A model generated the notes under the pieces. That model was not told where the DNA came from. It made no database searches and saw only the letters and a program-made list of their open reading frames with translations. Below are positions 25,001-37,373 of a stretch of DNA of 64,000 nucleotides, piece by piece (positions within the stretch are counted from its first letter, which is position 1; each line of letters starts with the position of its first letter). Where the stretch lies: the NCBI GenBank assembly GCA_003254925.1, contig QANZ01034567.1:1-64000 (forward strand), read 5' to 3'. The stretch comes from Chamaecrista fasciculata. Taxonomy: Eukaryota > Streptophyta > Magnoliopsida > Fabales > Fabaceae. The translations under genes and the position numbers were made by a program.

Positions 25001-25990
25001 ATTATTTCAGTTATATTTTAAAAAAGTATGAACTGCATTTAAATATAAAGTTATCCTCTTATTTCATGAATTTTATTTAGTCTGATTTATTTTGCAATCC
25101 AAAATTGTTTTTAATAAGATCTTCACATTCAAAGTTTACTAAGTAATTCTAAACCATTTCAAAATTTTTTATTTTTGTTTTATATTTTAAGCAACCATTA
25201 CATTTCAAATACATGATGAGCATGATTCACGAGTCATGAAAGATGCATGTGGATGATGGATGTTGTTATTGATATTTGCTATTTAATGAAGATGACACCT
25301 CAATGTTCAGTATGTTGTACAAATTCCAAGTCAATATCGAGTCGATATTCTTCTTGAATTTTGCTTTTCATTTTCTGGATATGATTATTTTTCAATTTTG
25401 GGTTGATACTGTCGATGATATTATTTTTGTTTTTTATTGTCCGTTTATTTTTGCTTTATGAATTTTTAAATAGTTGAATGAATTCATATCATAATGTTCA
25501 TTATATATATTAATAGACATTCTGTAATTTAATTATTTTTATAATCCGACACACATTTATTTAATTCATAACAAAATTTTCTTTATTTATTGTTTTTGGA
25601 TGTACCTATTATATAAGTTAATTATATAAATTCGCATATACCTCCTCATAGTGCGGGTATAAGTTTACATTTACCTTATCATATTATGTTTAATAATTAG
25701 AATCAGGGACTTATTTAAAATTGTATATCTTTATTTCATAGCATACCTTACGATCATCTCAAATATAATTGAAAAAATATAAATATATTGATAATTTATC
25801 ATGGTACAATCTCAGTATTTATTTTATATCACATTATTTAATATATTCAGGTATAAAATAAGTATGCATTTTATATTTGTTTTATATAATCTAAATAAAT
25901 AACTTTAATCCCTAAAAGATAGCATTCACAATTTATGTAATAATAAAATGAAGTAATTTTGTCCCGCGCATCGCGCGGGGTACACACTAG
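22038..25990 (+). mobile_element. non-autonomous Helitron, 3.95 kb
   Basis: The element begins with TC (TCTATATATAAC) and ends with CTAG (TACACACTAG). A GC-rich 7-bp stem with a 3-base loop lies 11 bases before the end (25963-25979) in otherwise AT-rich DNA. It sits between A (22037) and T (25991), the usual Helitron target. No Rep or helicase coding region is present; the longest frames are under 100 codons and unrecognised, so mobility would need an autonomous partner. The interior holds direct repeats: GAAATGCTTTGAACTT at about 23860 and 24109, and TTAAGTTATCCTCTTATTTCATG-type blocks at about 24890 and 25050. Gene capture is possible near 22860-22965, but I cannot identify a source gene. 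Confidence 0.85.
25963..25979 (+). terminator. Helitron 3' hairpin
   Basis: The stem CCCGCGC/GCGCGGG with loop ATC lies 11 bases before the CTAG terminus. In the Helitron family this hairpin marks the end of rolling-circle transfer. Confidence 0.85.
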
Positions 25991-26089
25991 TTATCTATAT
26001 ACATAAATATATGTTATATTGTATCATAGAATTTTAAGAATTTTACATATGATATATTTGTGTCAATATTGTATTTCATAACTTTGTTC

Positions 26090-26599
26090 TCAGATTTTTT
26101 TTTTTTGGGTCTTTTTCATTCACCCGTTGTCATGGAGTCAACAAAAGTATTTATTATGGGGGAAAATGTGGGGTAAAAATCAAAATACAGAGAGAGAATT
26201 TGGTTTGAGATTGCATATTAATTTATCATGATTAAAATCTAACTCATTCTGGCCAAAAAAAATATCTAACTCATATTTTTAATTTTTTTTTGAAAGAGTT
26301 ATTAGATCTGAAAGAGAAAATGAGACACTGAGTTTCAATTATCAAATTGCACCTGATAAATTTAGGAGATATATATGTCTAAAACAACTAAATTAATAAC
26401 TAATAAGTCCTTCAATAAAAACACATTCTAATATTACAAAATCACATCACATCACATAATAAATATATAAAATAGAGTTATAAATTATTTATCAGCTCTA
26501 ATAAAAAGTAAAATATTTTGTTTCTAAAATTATTATTTATATTAATATTTTAATAGAATAATTATAAATACTTTTGAGATGTAAGTTAATAGATAAGAT
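26090..26599. other. intergenic DNA, no gene recognised
   Basis: AT-rich sequence with short T runs. Nothing recognisable was seen. Confidence 0.4.
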
Positions 26600-26874
26600 T
26601 TTTTTCTTTGGCCTGAAACATAATTCGTTCAAAAGTAAAAGCAAGACAAAGCCAAATATAGTATAAACAAAAACACACCAAAATAATCTAAAACAATAAT
26701 TGACGAAGGTGGGAGGTTTGTAACCAATCCAAGAGGACCTATCTTCGTGTCAGATAAATTGGCAAGACAATCAGCTGCCAAGATAATGGATCTAGGGATC
26801 CAACTAAAGCTACAACCACCTAAAGAACTAGAAACACAAAAATAAACCAAACCAGATCGACGTTGTGGGATCAC
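26600..26874 (-). mobile_element. LINE tail remnant (RNase H C-terminus)
   Basis: On the minus strand 26874-26629 reads CSFSWIPRSIILAADCLANL...PPSSIIVLDYFGVF, which resembles the end of the RNase H domain of plant LINEs (PRxxNxAADxLAN). It is followed on that strand by an A-rich stretch near 26605. The 5' remainder is absent or unrecognisable. Confidence 0.5.
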
Positions 26875-27939
26875 AGATCCAGAACGTCGTCACCACAAAA
26901 CCCGCCACAGAAAACACACGGACACGAGCAGAGAGCACACAGATCTGGGAAGGAAAACCGTCAAAAATCACCTAACTTGAAAATCACCGCCGCATAAGGC
27001 ACACAAAAAAGAGTGTCACCACAGACCACCTAACTCAAGACAATGTCGATGAGAACAACCTAGCAGGTTTCCGCCGCACAATCTCTCATGAAAGAGAGAG
27101 ATGGTCCCTCATGAAGAGGTGTTTGAGAGAAAACTCGACTCTCATGAGTGAGAAGATTTTTTGAGCCAATTAAGGGTGCGTTTGGTATGCTGTAATCATA
27201 TCCGTCATCTTATATATTATGGTATCTTGAATGTCTAGCGTTTGGTAACGTCATGATGTCGTCATACGTCGACATCCAAGATAACACCTTGTCATCAGAT
27301 GACAACAAAAAGAGTGTGATTTGATGTCGACACAAAAACTATGTTATCTCAGATGACAGGGTTTGCAAGGGCATTTTTCAATCAAAGTTTCAATTATACC
27401 CTTTTTGGTTTATTTGTTTTTTTAATAAAACTTACTAAATATTTGGTTCCTAAATTTATAACTAGTCAACTAATTTGTTAATGAATAATCAAAATATGAC
27501 TCATTTATCGAATTATTTCAATTGTTAATAATTTAGTCATTGGGTCAAATTTAGGGACCAAAAAGAAATTTAATATAAATTTAGGGATAAAAAAATTTTA
27601 ATAAGTATAAATTTAGAGATAAAAAAATATAAAATCAGTTCAAATTTAATGACTAAATCATATATTTATTTTAATCTTATATATCTATTTTTAGTTGTTG
27701 AAGATAAAATTGAACAATTTAATGCATAAACGGTATAATTTGAATAAATTTCATCCTTTTTTTGATATAGTATAAGAAATTTAATAAAAGAAACTTTACT
27801 ATTAACTAACTAAAAAGATAAATACTTTTAAACCGATTAAACCTAACTGCCCAAATTGCTATTAAAAATCAAAGTAAAACAATTAGAGTGATTAAAATTT
27901 GTCATGGAATTTCAAAGTAGAGAAAATATTCTCTCGCAT
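26875..27939. other. intergenic DNA; possible repeat ends
   Basis: 26875-27170 is more GC-rich and may belong to the same LINE-like insertion. 27174-27370 begins GGGTGCGTTTGGTATGC and carries a second GCGTTTGGTAA at about 27239, a style typical of hAT or Tourist-like MITE ends, but no matching inverted end was found. The rest is AT-rich. Confidence 0.35.
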
Positions 27940-28830
27940 GCTCATAAGAGACAAGAATTAATTACATCTCGTATATATTCATATGCAAAGAATGATTACA
28001 AACAAGAAAGACGACAATGTTAAGTATTAACAGTTACCGTAATACACACGAACAAATTAAACTAATTATTCAACGGTAATCACAATTCAGGAGTGAAGAA
28101 AGCACTTCCAATTAGTAAATAATATTCAACGCTCATAAAGAAAAAAAATTAATTACTTCTTCTATACATTCATATGCAAAGAATGATTACAAACAAAAAA
28201 GACGACAACATTAATACCGTAATATACAAGAACAAATTAAACTAACTATTCAACACTAACCGCAATTCAAGAGTTAAGAAAGCACTTCCAATTAGTAGAT
28301 AATATTCAATGCTCATAAAGGCAAAAGTTAATTACTTCTTGTATACATTCATATCCAAAGAATGATTACAAACAAGAAAGACGACAACATTGTGGTTACC
28401 GTAATACACAAGAACAAATTAAACTAACTATTCAACGCTAACCGCAATTCAGGAGTGAATAAAGCACTTCCAATTAGTAGATAATATTCAACGCTCATAG
28501 AGGCAAAAGTTAATTACTTCTTGTATACATTCATATGCAAAGAATGATTGCAAACAAGAAAGATAAAAACATTAACAGTTACCGTAATACACACAAATAA
28601 ATTAAACTAACTATTGAACGCTAACCACAATTCAAGAGTAAAGAAAACACTTCCAATTAGTAAGACGATAACATTGGAAGTGTTGTATACAGTCATATGC
28701 AAAGAATGATTACAAATAAGAAAGGCGACAACATTAATGGTTATTGTAATACACACAAACAAATTAAACTAACTATTCATCACTAACCGCAATACGAGAG
28801 TGAGGAAAACCCTTCCAATTAGTAGAGAAT
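27940..28830. repeat. tandem array, five units of about 180 bp
   Basis: The marker GCTCATAAAG...TTAATTACTTC recurs at about 27940, 28131, 28311 and 28493, with a divergent fifth unit from about 28675. Each unit contains CATATGCAAAGAATGATTRC, AACAAATTAAACTAAC and CACTTCCAATTAGTA. Spacing is 180-191 bp except in the shorter last unit. The array is non-coding. The unit length is like that of many plant satellites, but the array is tiny. Confidence 0.8.
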
Positions 28831-30788
28831 TTCTTACATGAATTTAGATAATATTGTGTCACTTCTTTTGTAATACAAAAAGTAAGGATCAATTTTGTAT
28901 ATTTCAATTTTTTTTAAGAAAATTTTGTCTCGTGTTAATATAATCTCAACTACTAGTATAATAAATGAAGGCATAAAAGGAAGTAAGGAACTTTTGCCCC
29001 TGATCTCCTCTATATATGCTGCTCTGTATGTCTGGGTTAATAGATTCCATGGCATCATCAGTTCATCACCATATCCAATTATCCATTAGCTAATTGTATT
29101 TTAGTTGGTTTGAATAATGACAAAGACTAACTTGATAATAGATCCAATTAAATTAATCCACCTTCATTAATTTATTGTTAATTCGCAGACACCCTCGGGA
29201 ACATTGTACACACTGTACACTCCTGATTCTTCACGTAGACTCCTTCAATTCATCCCACAACACTGTCTAACCACTCCTTTTTTTTTATTAAAATACTACT
29301 TTTTAAATTCTCCATTTACGTCTCCAGTCTATTTTTAAACCTTATTATTTTTCTTCATCCATCATCATTCTTCCTTATATGTAACATCTTCCATTTCAAA
29401 TGTTTCTTATAAAGGAAATTCAATTAGAGACCACATCCTAAGTGATACACACCATGCGTCATTTTCATTGACACCCAAATAATAATATATTTGTTTGTAT
29501 GCATCTCATCCTGTAGAGTGTAGACCAAGAAATGCAAACTTGTTACCATTCATTGGGAGGCATGCGTGTGAGAGAATATAATAATATATGCCGTCTCTTA
29601 TATATAGAAGGCTACATTTTGAGGGTCATTGTACAAAGTCTCTGCTATTCCCATCTTGCTTATATTCTTTTAAGAATTTGGAATATGTTAAATTTATCAA
29701 GTTGATAGAGAGAAGAAAGAACTATTGGTTAGATTATGGATTCAAAATTCAAACCAAATTTGCCACTTAGCAATTCAATTCAAAAAAAACATTAACAAAA
29801 AACAGAAAAGCTCAAATTTCAAAGGGTTTTAATTCTTGACTATCTGTAAATTCTTGACTATAGTAAGAAAATATTTATTATTAAAAAATAAAAAATTCTT
29901 AAAGCATTGAATTCTATTCCAAAAATATCTTTAACTAGCCCAAAGTGTTGCCCAATAGCACAATGTACCTAAAAAGAAAAAAAGTAATGCATTCCCACGA
30001 ATAATGATCTGTTCTGGAAATATGCTGTTGTTACTTATGGTTATGCAATTATGCTTCTGCGTTGGGCAAATCAAAAACACAAAACCCGTTTTATTTTTCT
30101 TGCCATTTCTCACTCCAAATATTTCATTCACGTTTCTCTCGCTCACTTCACTCATTGCAATTATATCTACGTGATTGGCCACTGTAAACGTTTATTATCC
30201 ATTATTACTAAGTATTCCCCCGGTTCTATATATATATATATATATATATTATATATGATGTTTTAAGTAAATGAATATAGATTAAGAAAATAATTAGTTT
30301 ACCTAAAATAAGAAAAAAAATAGATAAAAAGACTAAACTAGTTCTATTAAATTTTGGAAAATGCTTATTTATTTATGACTCTAATAGTAAAAAAAATAAT
30401 TAATGTACTCTTTAATTTATAAAACAAAATATTTTTGAAAAAAAAAAATCTCCAAACACGAGATATATGAGGAATACTAATACTAACTAATCACACTAAA
30501 AGTCACTTTTCCCTCGCAATCTCACACATTTTCCCACACAAAAGATGATCCCTTCTTTCGTTGCTTTCACAAACAAAAGTCGCCATTTTCATCTGAGTAC
30601 TTATCTCCCTCGAAATTTTCACCTTCACCTTCTTCGTGCATGAAGGACGACCATTATTCACTTTACTGTAAAAATAAAGAAAGAAAGTGAAGCAGAGCCC
30701 GATCTCTCTTTCTTTCTCCTGGTTTTAGCTTTCGCATTTCAGGGATTTGATTTTTTCGTATGCTTTCGTCACTGTAAAATTGTCAACG
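28831..30788. other. upstream region of the HSL2-like gene
   Basis: Intergenic DNA without a recognised gene. A TA run lies at 30226-30250. The last 200 bases before the start are pyrimidine-rich and probably the 5' leader. No clear TATA box was resolved. Confidence 0.4.
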
Positions 30789-33700
30789 ATGATGAAACAT
30801 CTCAATCTCATGATCTACTACCATTTCCCATTTTTACTACTACTCTGCTTTGGCCATTTCTTCTTGCAGTTGCAGGTGGTGTTGTCGTCTCTTCTCGGTG
30901 ATTCCCAAATTCTGCTGCGAGTCAAGAATTCCCAGCTCATCGACATGAATGGGAGTCTCAAAAACTGGGTTCCGAACTCAGATCACAATCCTTGTAACTG
31001 GACCGGCATTACCTGTGAAAATGAGCGAAACGGTTCAGTCGTCGCCGTCGACCTCACCGGAGTTGGCGTTTACGGTGGATTCCCCTTTGGTTTCTGTCGT
31101 ATTCGGTCCCTGAGGAATCTCTCCGTCGCGCAGAATTATCTCGGTGATGTTATCTCTCCTCAATCGCTCCTTCTCTGCTCCCACCTTCATCTCTTGGATA
31201 TCTCCGATAACTATTTTGTCGGCGAGTTGCCGGAATTCTCGTCCGACTTCTCTGAACTGAGACAGCTTGATTTCTCGCGTAACAACTTCTCCGGCGAGAT
31301 TCCGCCCTGTTTTGGCCGGTTTCCAAAACTGACGGTTCTCGTTTTAACCTCTAACTTGCTCAACGGAACGATTCCTCCGTTCTTAGGAAATCTCAGTGAG
31401 TTAATTCGGTTGGAACTCGCTATTAATCCTTTCCGGCCAGGACCACTTCCTTCTGAGTTAGGGAATTTGTCGAAGCTTGAAAATCTGTTCCTATCTCAAG
31501 TAAATTTGATTGGGAGTATACCGGACTCGATAGGGAAGCTGGTTTCTCTGAAGAACTTGGATTTGTCTTCTAATTCCTTGTCAGGTAAAATTCCCGATAG
31601 CATTTCGGGTTTGACAAATGCAGAGCAAATTCTGCTATTTCTAAACCAACTTTCTGGGGAAATCCCTGATGTTTTCGAAAATCTTACCAGTTTAATTAGC
31701 TTGGACCTCTCTCAGAACAGTCTCACTGGAAAATTTCCTGATTCAGTCGCTGCATTGCATCTCCAATTTCTGTCCCTCAACGACAATTTCCTTCGAGGAG
31801 AAATCCCAGCAAGTCTAGCTCTAAATCCAAATTTACAGCATCTGAAACTCTTTAACAACAGTTTTACTGGGAAACTACCAGAAGATCTCGGGCGAAACTC
31901 CGATTTACTTGAACTTGATGTTTCTACTAATGACTTCACCGGCGAATTACCCAAATACCTCTGTGCAAGGAACAAGTTTCAGCGTCTCGTCATATTCAGG
32001 AATCGCTTTTCAGGAACACTTCCAGAGCAATATGGTGATTGTCATTCACTTGTATATGTCAGAATCAAGAACAACCAGCTTTCCGGCGAGGTACCCAAAG
32101 GATTCTGGAACCTTCCTGGCCTTCAACTTCTGGAAATGAATAACAACAGGTTCGAAGGTTCAGTCTCCATCTCCGGCGCTCAAGGTTTAACCGCACTTTT
32201 TGTGTCCCGTAACAGGTTTTCTGGAAAGTTTTCGACGGAAATTTGTGAACTCCGTGATCTTGAAATGATTGACATGAGCGGAAACCAGTTTTCCGGTGAG
32301 GTTCCGCCTTGCATAACCGGGTTGAAAAAACTTCAGAAGCTGGCTCTGCAAGAAAACATGTTCACCGGCGAGATTCCCAGAAACTTGAAGAATTCATGGA
32401 CTGACTTGACCTTTTTGAATTTGTCACATAACGGATTCACGGGTACGATCCCACCTGAGCTTGCTGATTTGCCGGACTTAACTTATCTTGATCTCTCTGC
32501 AAATTTGCTTACTGGCGAAATTCCGCCGGAATTAGCGAAACTCAAGCTCAGCGAGTTCAACGTGTCAAGCAACAGATTATCCGGAAAAGTGCCTTCTGAT
32601 TTTAACAATCCACTCTTCTCGAAGGGTCTAGTCGGTAACCCAGATCTCTGTAGCCAAGTTGTGAAAACCCTTCCTTCTTGCACAAAATCCATACCGTTTC
32701 CTTCCATTATTGTAATTATTTTCTCCACCTGCGTCGTTCTCGTTCTGGCATCTCTGCTATGGGTCCTAAAGAGCAAAGCATTCTTCTTAAGTGGAAAACC
32801 CGAGAACCCATTCAAGACAACCACATTCCATAACGTCGGGTTCAAGGAAGAAGACGTGGTGCCATTGTTAACCAACGAGAATCTCATCGGCTCGGGTAGT
32901 TCAGGTCGGGTCTATAGGGTGAAGCTCAATACAGGGGAGATAGTAGCTGTCAAGAAACTATGGGAAGAAGCAACAGAAAAATCAGACACAGAATCGGTGT
33001 TTAGATCAGAAATTGAGACACTAGGACAAATTCGCCATGTTAACATTGTGAAATTGCTATACAGTTGTAGTGCCGATGCTTTCCGGATTCTGGTGTATGA
33101 GTATATGGAGAATGGCAGCTTAGGTGATTTTTTGCACGGTGAAAAATGTAGGCAGCTAATGGATTGGTCAAAGAGGTTCAATATAGCAGTGGGTGCAGCT
33201 CAAGGATTGGCTTATTTGCATCATGATTGTGTGCCGGCCATTGTTCATAGGGACGTGAAGAGTAATAACATATTGTTGGATGGAGACTTTAGCCCTCGTG
33301 TTGCAGACTTTGGGTTAGCCAAGACCTTGAAGCTTGAGGTAAACGAGGGTGGTGGTGCTATGTCCAGAGTTGCTGGTTCTTATGGATACATTGCTCCAGG
33401 TAATTACTTTGCCTAGTCATACTTTTGATTTGGTTTGGTTTGGTTTTGTTTTGGTTATTTATCTATGTATGTGTGTATGTATGTGTGTTATGATGCAGAG
33501 TATGCTTACACACTGAAAGTTACTGAGAAGAGTGATGTGTATAGCTTTGGTGTGGTGCTGATGGAATTGATCACAGGAAAGAGGCCAAATGATCCATCTT
33601 TTGGTGAGAATAGGGATATAGTGAAGTGGATGACTGAGAATGCTTTATCATCTTTTAAAGGAGAAGGAAATTGCAATGGTGTGGCTGGGATTGTAGACCC

Positions 33701-33860
33701 TAGATTGAATCCCTCCACATGTGATTATGAAGAGATTGAGAAAGTTTTGAATGTGGCTTTGCTTTGCACCTCTGCGTTTCCTATGAATCGACCTCCCATG
33801 AGAAGGGTGGTCGATTTGCTCAAGGAACTCAAGGCGATGACTCATGCTTTTTCATCATGA
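30789..33860 (+). CDS. HSL2: LRR receptor-like kinase, HSL2-type (HAESA-like)
   Basis: Exons 30789-33399 and 33499-33860 encode 990 aa (Arabidopsis HSL2 is 993). A hydrophobic N-terminus serves as signal peptide. The LRRNT cap (CNWTGITC) and the segment [13 protein letters not shown] are typical of HSL2. About 20 LRRs, a membrane helix near 639-661 and a kinase follow, with IGSGSSG loop, VAVK lysine 722, HRD aspartate 822 and DFG aspartate 840, so it looks active and of the RD class. The first ATG in frame is used; it is followed at once by a second. The 99-nt intron (33400-33498, phase 1) splits the E codon of GYIAPE, exactly as in the BAM1-like gene. Known family role: plasma-membrane receptor for IDA/IDL peptides in organ abscission and cell separation. 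Orthology is supported by the neighbouring BAM1- and NFS1-like genes. Confidence 0.93.
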
Positions 33861-36538
33861 TTCATGATCATGGTTTTCACCATGTGGTGGCTTCTAGTTA
33901 TGCTGATATGACCTCAATACACAAGGATATTTTTCTGTTTTGAAGCAATTTCAGCCTTTTCTTTTTTGGTGGCTCTTTAGTAGTTGGCAACAAGCAATTC
34001 TCAAAGCGAGTCTCACAAGTAATTAGTACCTGTCAGGAGCATGCTTTATTTATTTATTTATTTATTTTTTCTTCACTGGTTTCACTACTACTGATGCATA
34101 GTTGATTTTGTCAATTTTGTTCGTTGGGTATGAGACATTGAGAGTTGAGACTAATATCAAGTGATAATAGGAAGAGGTTTACAAATTGTTTTTTGTGATT
34201 GGGCAGTTATAACTAGTAAGTTGTAAAGATTATTCAAGATAGCTATTAGAGAACTGTAACAACTAACAACAGATCTCAAATGAAGCTTGTCTGGTTTGAT
34301 ATCTCCATCTCAAGGAGGAAAAAAGAAAAAGAAAAAGAAACAAGAGACTTACAAGTGAAGATTGAATTCGATCACCTTTTTCCTTTTTCTTTTGTTCATG
34401 AAATTGCTTGACTTACAAGTAAAGATTTGATACCCCCGTGAAAGCTGCTATTTATGATTCTGTGACTGGTGAAGAGGTAAGATAGAGTAAAGGTTTCATG
34501 CTTGGCTTGAATCATCAATAATAACAATAGTAATAATAACAAAAGCAAGTCTTTATTTTTTAAAATATATCCATTACATGGACAAAAAACATGTATGATC
34601 ATCATATCTCTCTACTCACAATCTATTAGACTTACCTTCTCTAAGGCATTTTGGTATGTTAAACTTTTGTTTCAAATGTTCTACACCTGTTATTCAAATG
34701 CTTTGTTTCTCCCGTGGCAACACAGCAAACATACAAAAAATAGAGAAATTAACTAGAACTGAATGCATCATTGAACTCACTGCTTCTAGATTACTGTCAA
34801 CTCTTCATAAATAGTAATAGAATATGCTTGTTTCTGGGCAGATTTGAAATATCAAAGTTCTAAAGCCATCTACTAACTCTTGACTCTTGAGACCACCCAT
34901 GGCCTCTCGCTTTACTGTCAGATTAGAAGTTTAATCTAATTGGCACCAGCTCATCATCGTTTTTCCGAATATCAGTTTTACATATATATATTTTTAATTT
35001 GGCAGATATGGCAGTATTGCCTAGTTAAAGTTGAAACTGCCATTTGTGACGGTTTGTTTTCTCTTCCCTTATTAAATAAACTAGAGGCTTTGCTATATAA
35101 AGATTAATATAATTTAATTAAGAATATGCAAATAATAGTGTAACCTATAGAAGTGCCTAAAAAATAAAAATAATTTATTTTAAAATATTGAATTTCATAA
35201 AAAAAAAGTTAATAGAAATATTAATAGTTATCTATAATTACACGGGCATGTCAATATATAGAAACAACAATAATTTAACTTAATATGTGTATTGAATATG
35301 CATATAGCATATCTATTACAAAGCTTAATTAAATAAAAACAACAGCATGCAGTCATGCACGGACCCACGTCTGCACGTTTCATATTTTCTTTTTAAAATG
35401 TAATTAAATAAAATAAGCAATTAATGGTAAATCCTTAGTTAATTAAATTTTAGTATAAAGTGTTATAAAGCATGAAATGAAAAACTATCAGAAACATCCT
35501 TACACATATAACTAGTACTAGGGTTTTCATGTAACGTTTGATTTGACATTTATAGTTATTCAGTGACTAAATAATATATTCCTATTATTCAAAGATTAAA
35601 TCATTAGAAGTGTGAAAATTAAAAGACCAAATAGTAAGTTTTCACTTTCTTAAATCACATCTAGTACTTTCTCTCACCCATTATCTATATATTTAGCCAA
35701 TTATCAAGTCCCACATATTTATTTCTTATTTTTAAAATTTTTAATTTAATTATTTTTAACCAACCAAAAGCACCCTCACACATATAATATAGTATATATA
35801 TATATAGAAATATATATAGATATTGATCTATATTTAAGCATCTAAGCTTGAGGAAGGGACGTGTAGTATGGAAAGATTCCATGCACGCTTGACCTACTAG
35901 TATGGTAGCAATGATAAATGTAGGTAGGACTTCTGGCTCATCAACTGGGGCAGATCACTCATCTTCGGTTTTGATTCTTCATAGGAGTTTCTTTTTATGA
36001 TGGTGTATAATATTTTGTATGGTTTAGAAAGAGTTTCTCCTAAGAATGAGATAATTATTTTAGAAGCTAATTTATAACATACTATAGTTACTACTCCTAA
36101 GTGCTTAAAGCATGTTGATAAAATCGCTCATTTGCAAGAAATTTAGAAATTAGATAATATTTGTTCTCCTGAATAGAAAGTTGAACTATACAAAGTTTTG
36201 TTGTGGATTCATATGGTAATGTTGAAATTAAAATGAAAAGATCTCATTCTAGCTAAAGTTTTAAAAGAATCGTTACAGTTGAACCTCTAAGAAAATCTGT
36301 TGATTCTTTTTCTACTTCCTCTACTTTGCATTATAACTTGGCTGGTGTTGATTTTCAACCCAAAATTCCTGAACTAGTTTCGGTATAGATGTAGATATAT
36401 AAGATAAAATAAATAATAAAATGACTAAAATCATGTTTTAGTCAGTCACATATTACTTATTTTTTTTCAAGTTGATCCTTCTTAAACTTTTTCTTCTCAA
36501 TTTGATTATTTACATTTGTTTTACTTATCAATGTCATT
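33861..36538. other. 3' flank of HSL2-like gene and intergenic DNA
   Basis: An ATTT microsatellite lies near 34046-34068. 35990-36400 has a more coding-like composition, with phrases in one frame such as SVDSFSTSSTLHYNLAGVDF, but it is interrupted and I do not recognise the source; it may be a decayed repeat. No intact gene was seen. Confidence 0.4.
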
Positions 36539-36550
36539 TCTTTATATAGC

Positions 36551-36740
36551 TTTTTTTTTTGTTGCCCAAGGTATCCCTCAGCCCAATGGATTAAGGACTA
36601 ATCTTCTGTGGATCTGAGCTCCATTTAAATGTTTGTCGCTGGCCAATTGGTTGCTGCATACACAAGGCGGGAATCGAACCCTCGACACTTGCTTAAGTGA
36701 CCTAGTGAGCTAACCTTTAGACCAACCAAACTTGGTTAAC
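36551..36740 (-). mobile_element. tRNA-derived SINE
   Basis: On the minus strand the element has a pol III box A TAGCTCACTAGG (36712-36701) and a perfect box B GGTTCGATTCC (36680-36670), and ends in an A-run (T-run at about 36551-36560 on plus). Target duplications TCTTTATATAGC flank it at 36539-36550 and 36741-36752 and may extend into the T-run. Length is about 190 bp and there is no coding capacity. Confidence 0.85.
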
Positions 36741-36756
36741 TCTTTATATAGCTTTT

Positions 36757-36836
36757 ATCTAAATTAATAGTGTGATAGTGTTAATTTAAAACGTAAAACA
36801 ATTAGTTGATGATATAAAATGATAATTACTAAATAA

Positions 36837-36867
<31 letters not shown>

Positions 36868-37373
36868 TACTGCCAATGTGAACTATTGCAAATGTTTTTT
36901 TTTATTTCACACAAAATCTTTGAATTCCTCAAAAATTTATTTTTTTGATATAAAAAAAATTATTTATGTGCTTCTCAAAATATTAAATTAATAACAAATA
37001 CTATCATGTCATCAATTTATAGTAAGAATTTATCTAACATGTGCCCTTAGGGCACATTTTAAGGTTTCTTTTGATTGGTTAGTAGAGTATTTTATATCTT
37101 GAAATCTACGAAATTTTATTTAAAAGATAAATTTTAATGTTTTAAAAACTCACTTGACCAATCAAAAGAAAAATTAACATGTGCCCTTATAGTAATATCA
37201 CCAATTTAGTTTGTGCCAACCAAATCTAAAAAAAAAAAAAATTATAAAAGATGAAATTGAAAAATTAGTAATGTATTATGTTTGATTGTCCAGCCGTTAC
37301 TTTGGGTAAAGCAGAAAGGCCCAAATAGTAAATAAGACACCAAATTTGCGTTTGTATTTCCCTCCCCATTTCA
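36757..37373. other. intergenic DNA upstream of alpha-tubulin
   Basis: An AT run lies at about 36838-36860. A pair of inverted segments (ACATGTGCCCTTAGGGCAC...AACATGTGCCCTTA at about 37038 and 37178) suggests a small decayed MITE. No gene is present. Confidence 0.4.

Larger units (their letters stand above)
21821..26081. mobile_element. hAT-type MITE, GGACAC family (copy 4), split by a Helitron
   Basis: The left end CTATGAAGCATAAAG and the reverse complement of the right end TTATGAAATACAATA are related inverted repeats. The 8-mers CTTTGTAC (21813-21820) and CTTTGTTC (26082-26089) agree at 7 of 8. The Helitron at 22038-25990 interrupts it. The two halves together give about 308 bp, close to the 331-346 bp of the family, and run in step with the copy at 53630-53964 on both sides of the insertion. 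Confidence 0.75.

Noticed and set aside
27940-28830. CRISPR-like array
   Set aside because: The units are about 180 bp, diverged along their whole length and lack alternating identical repeats and unique spacers; the genome is a plant's.
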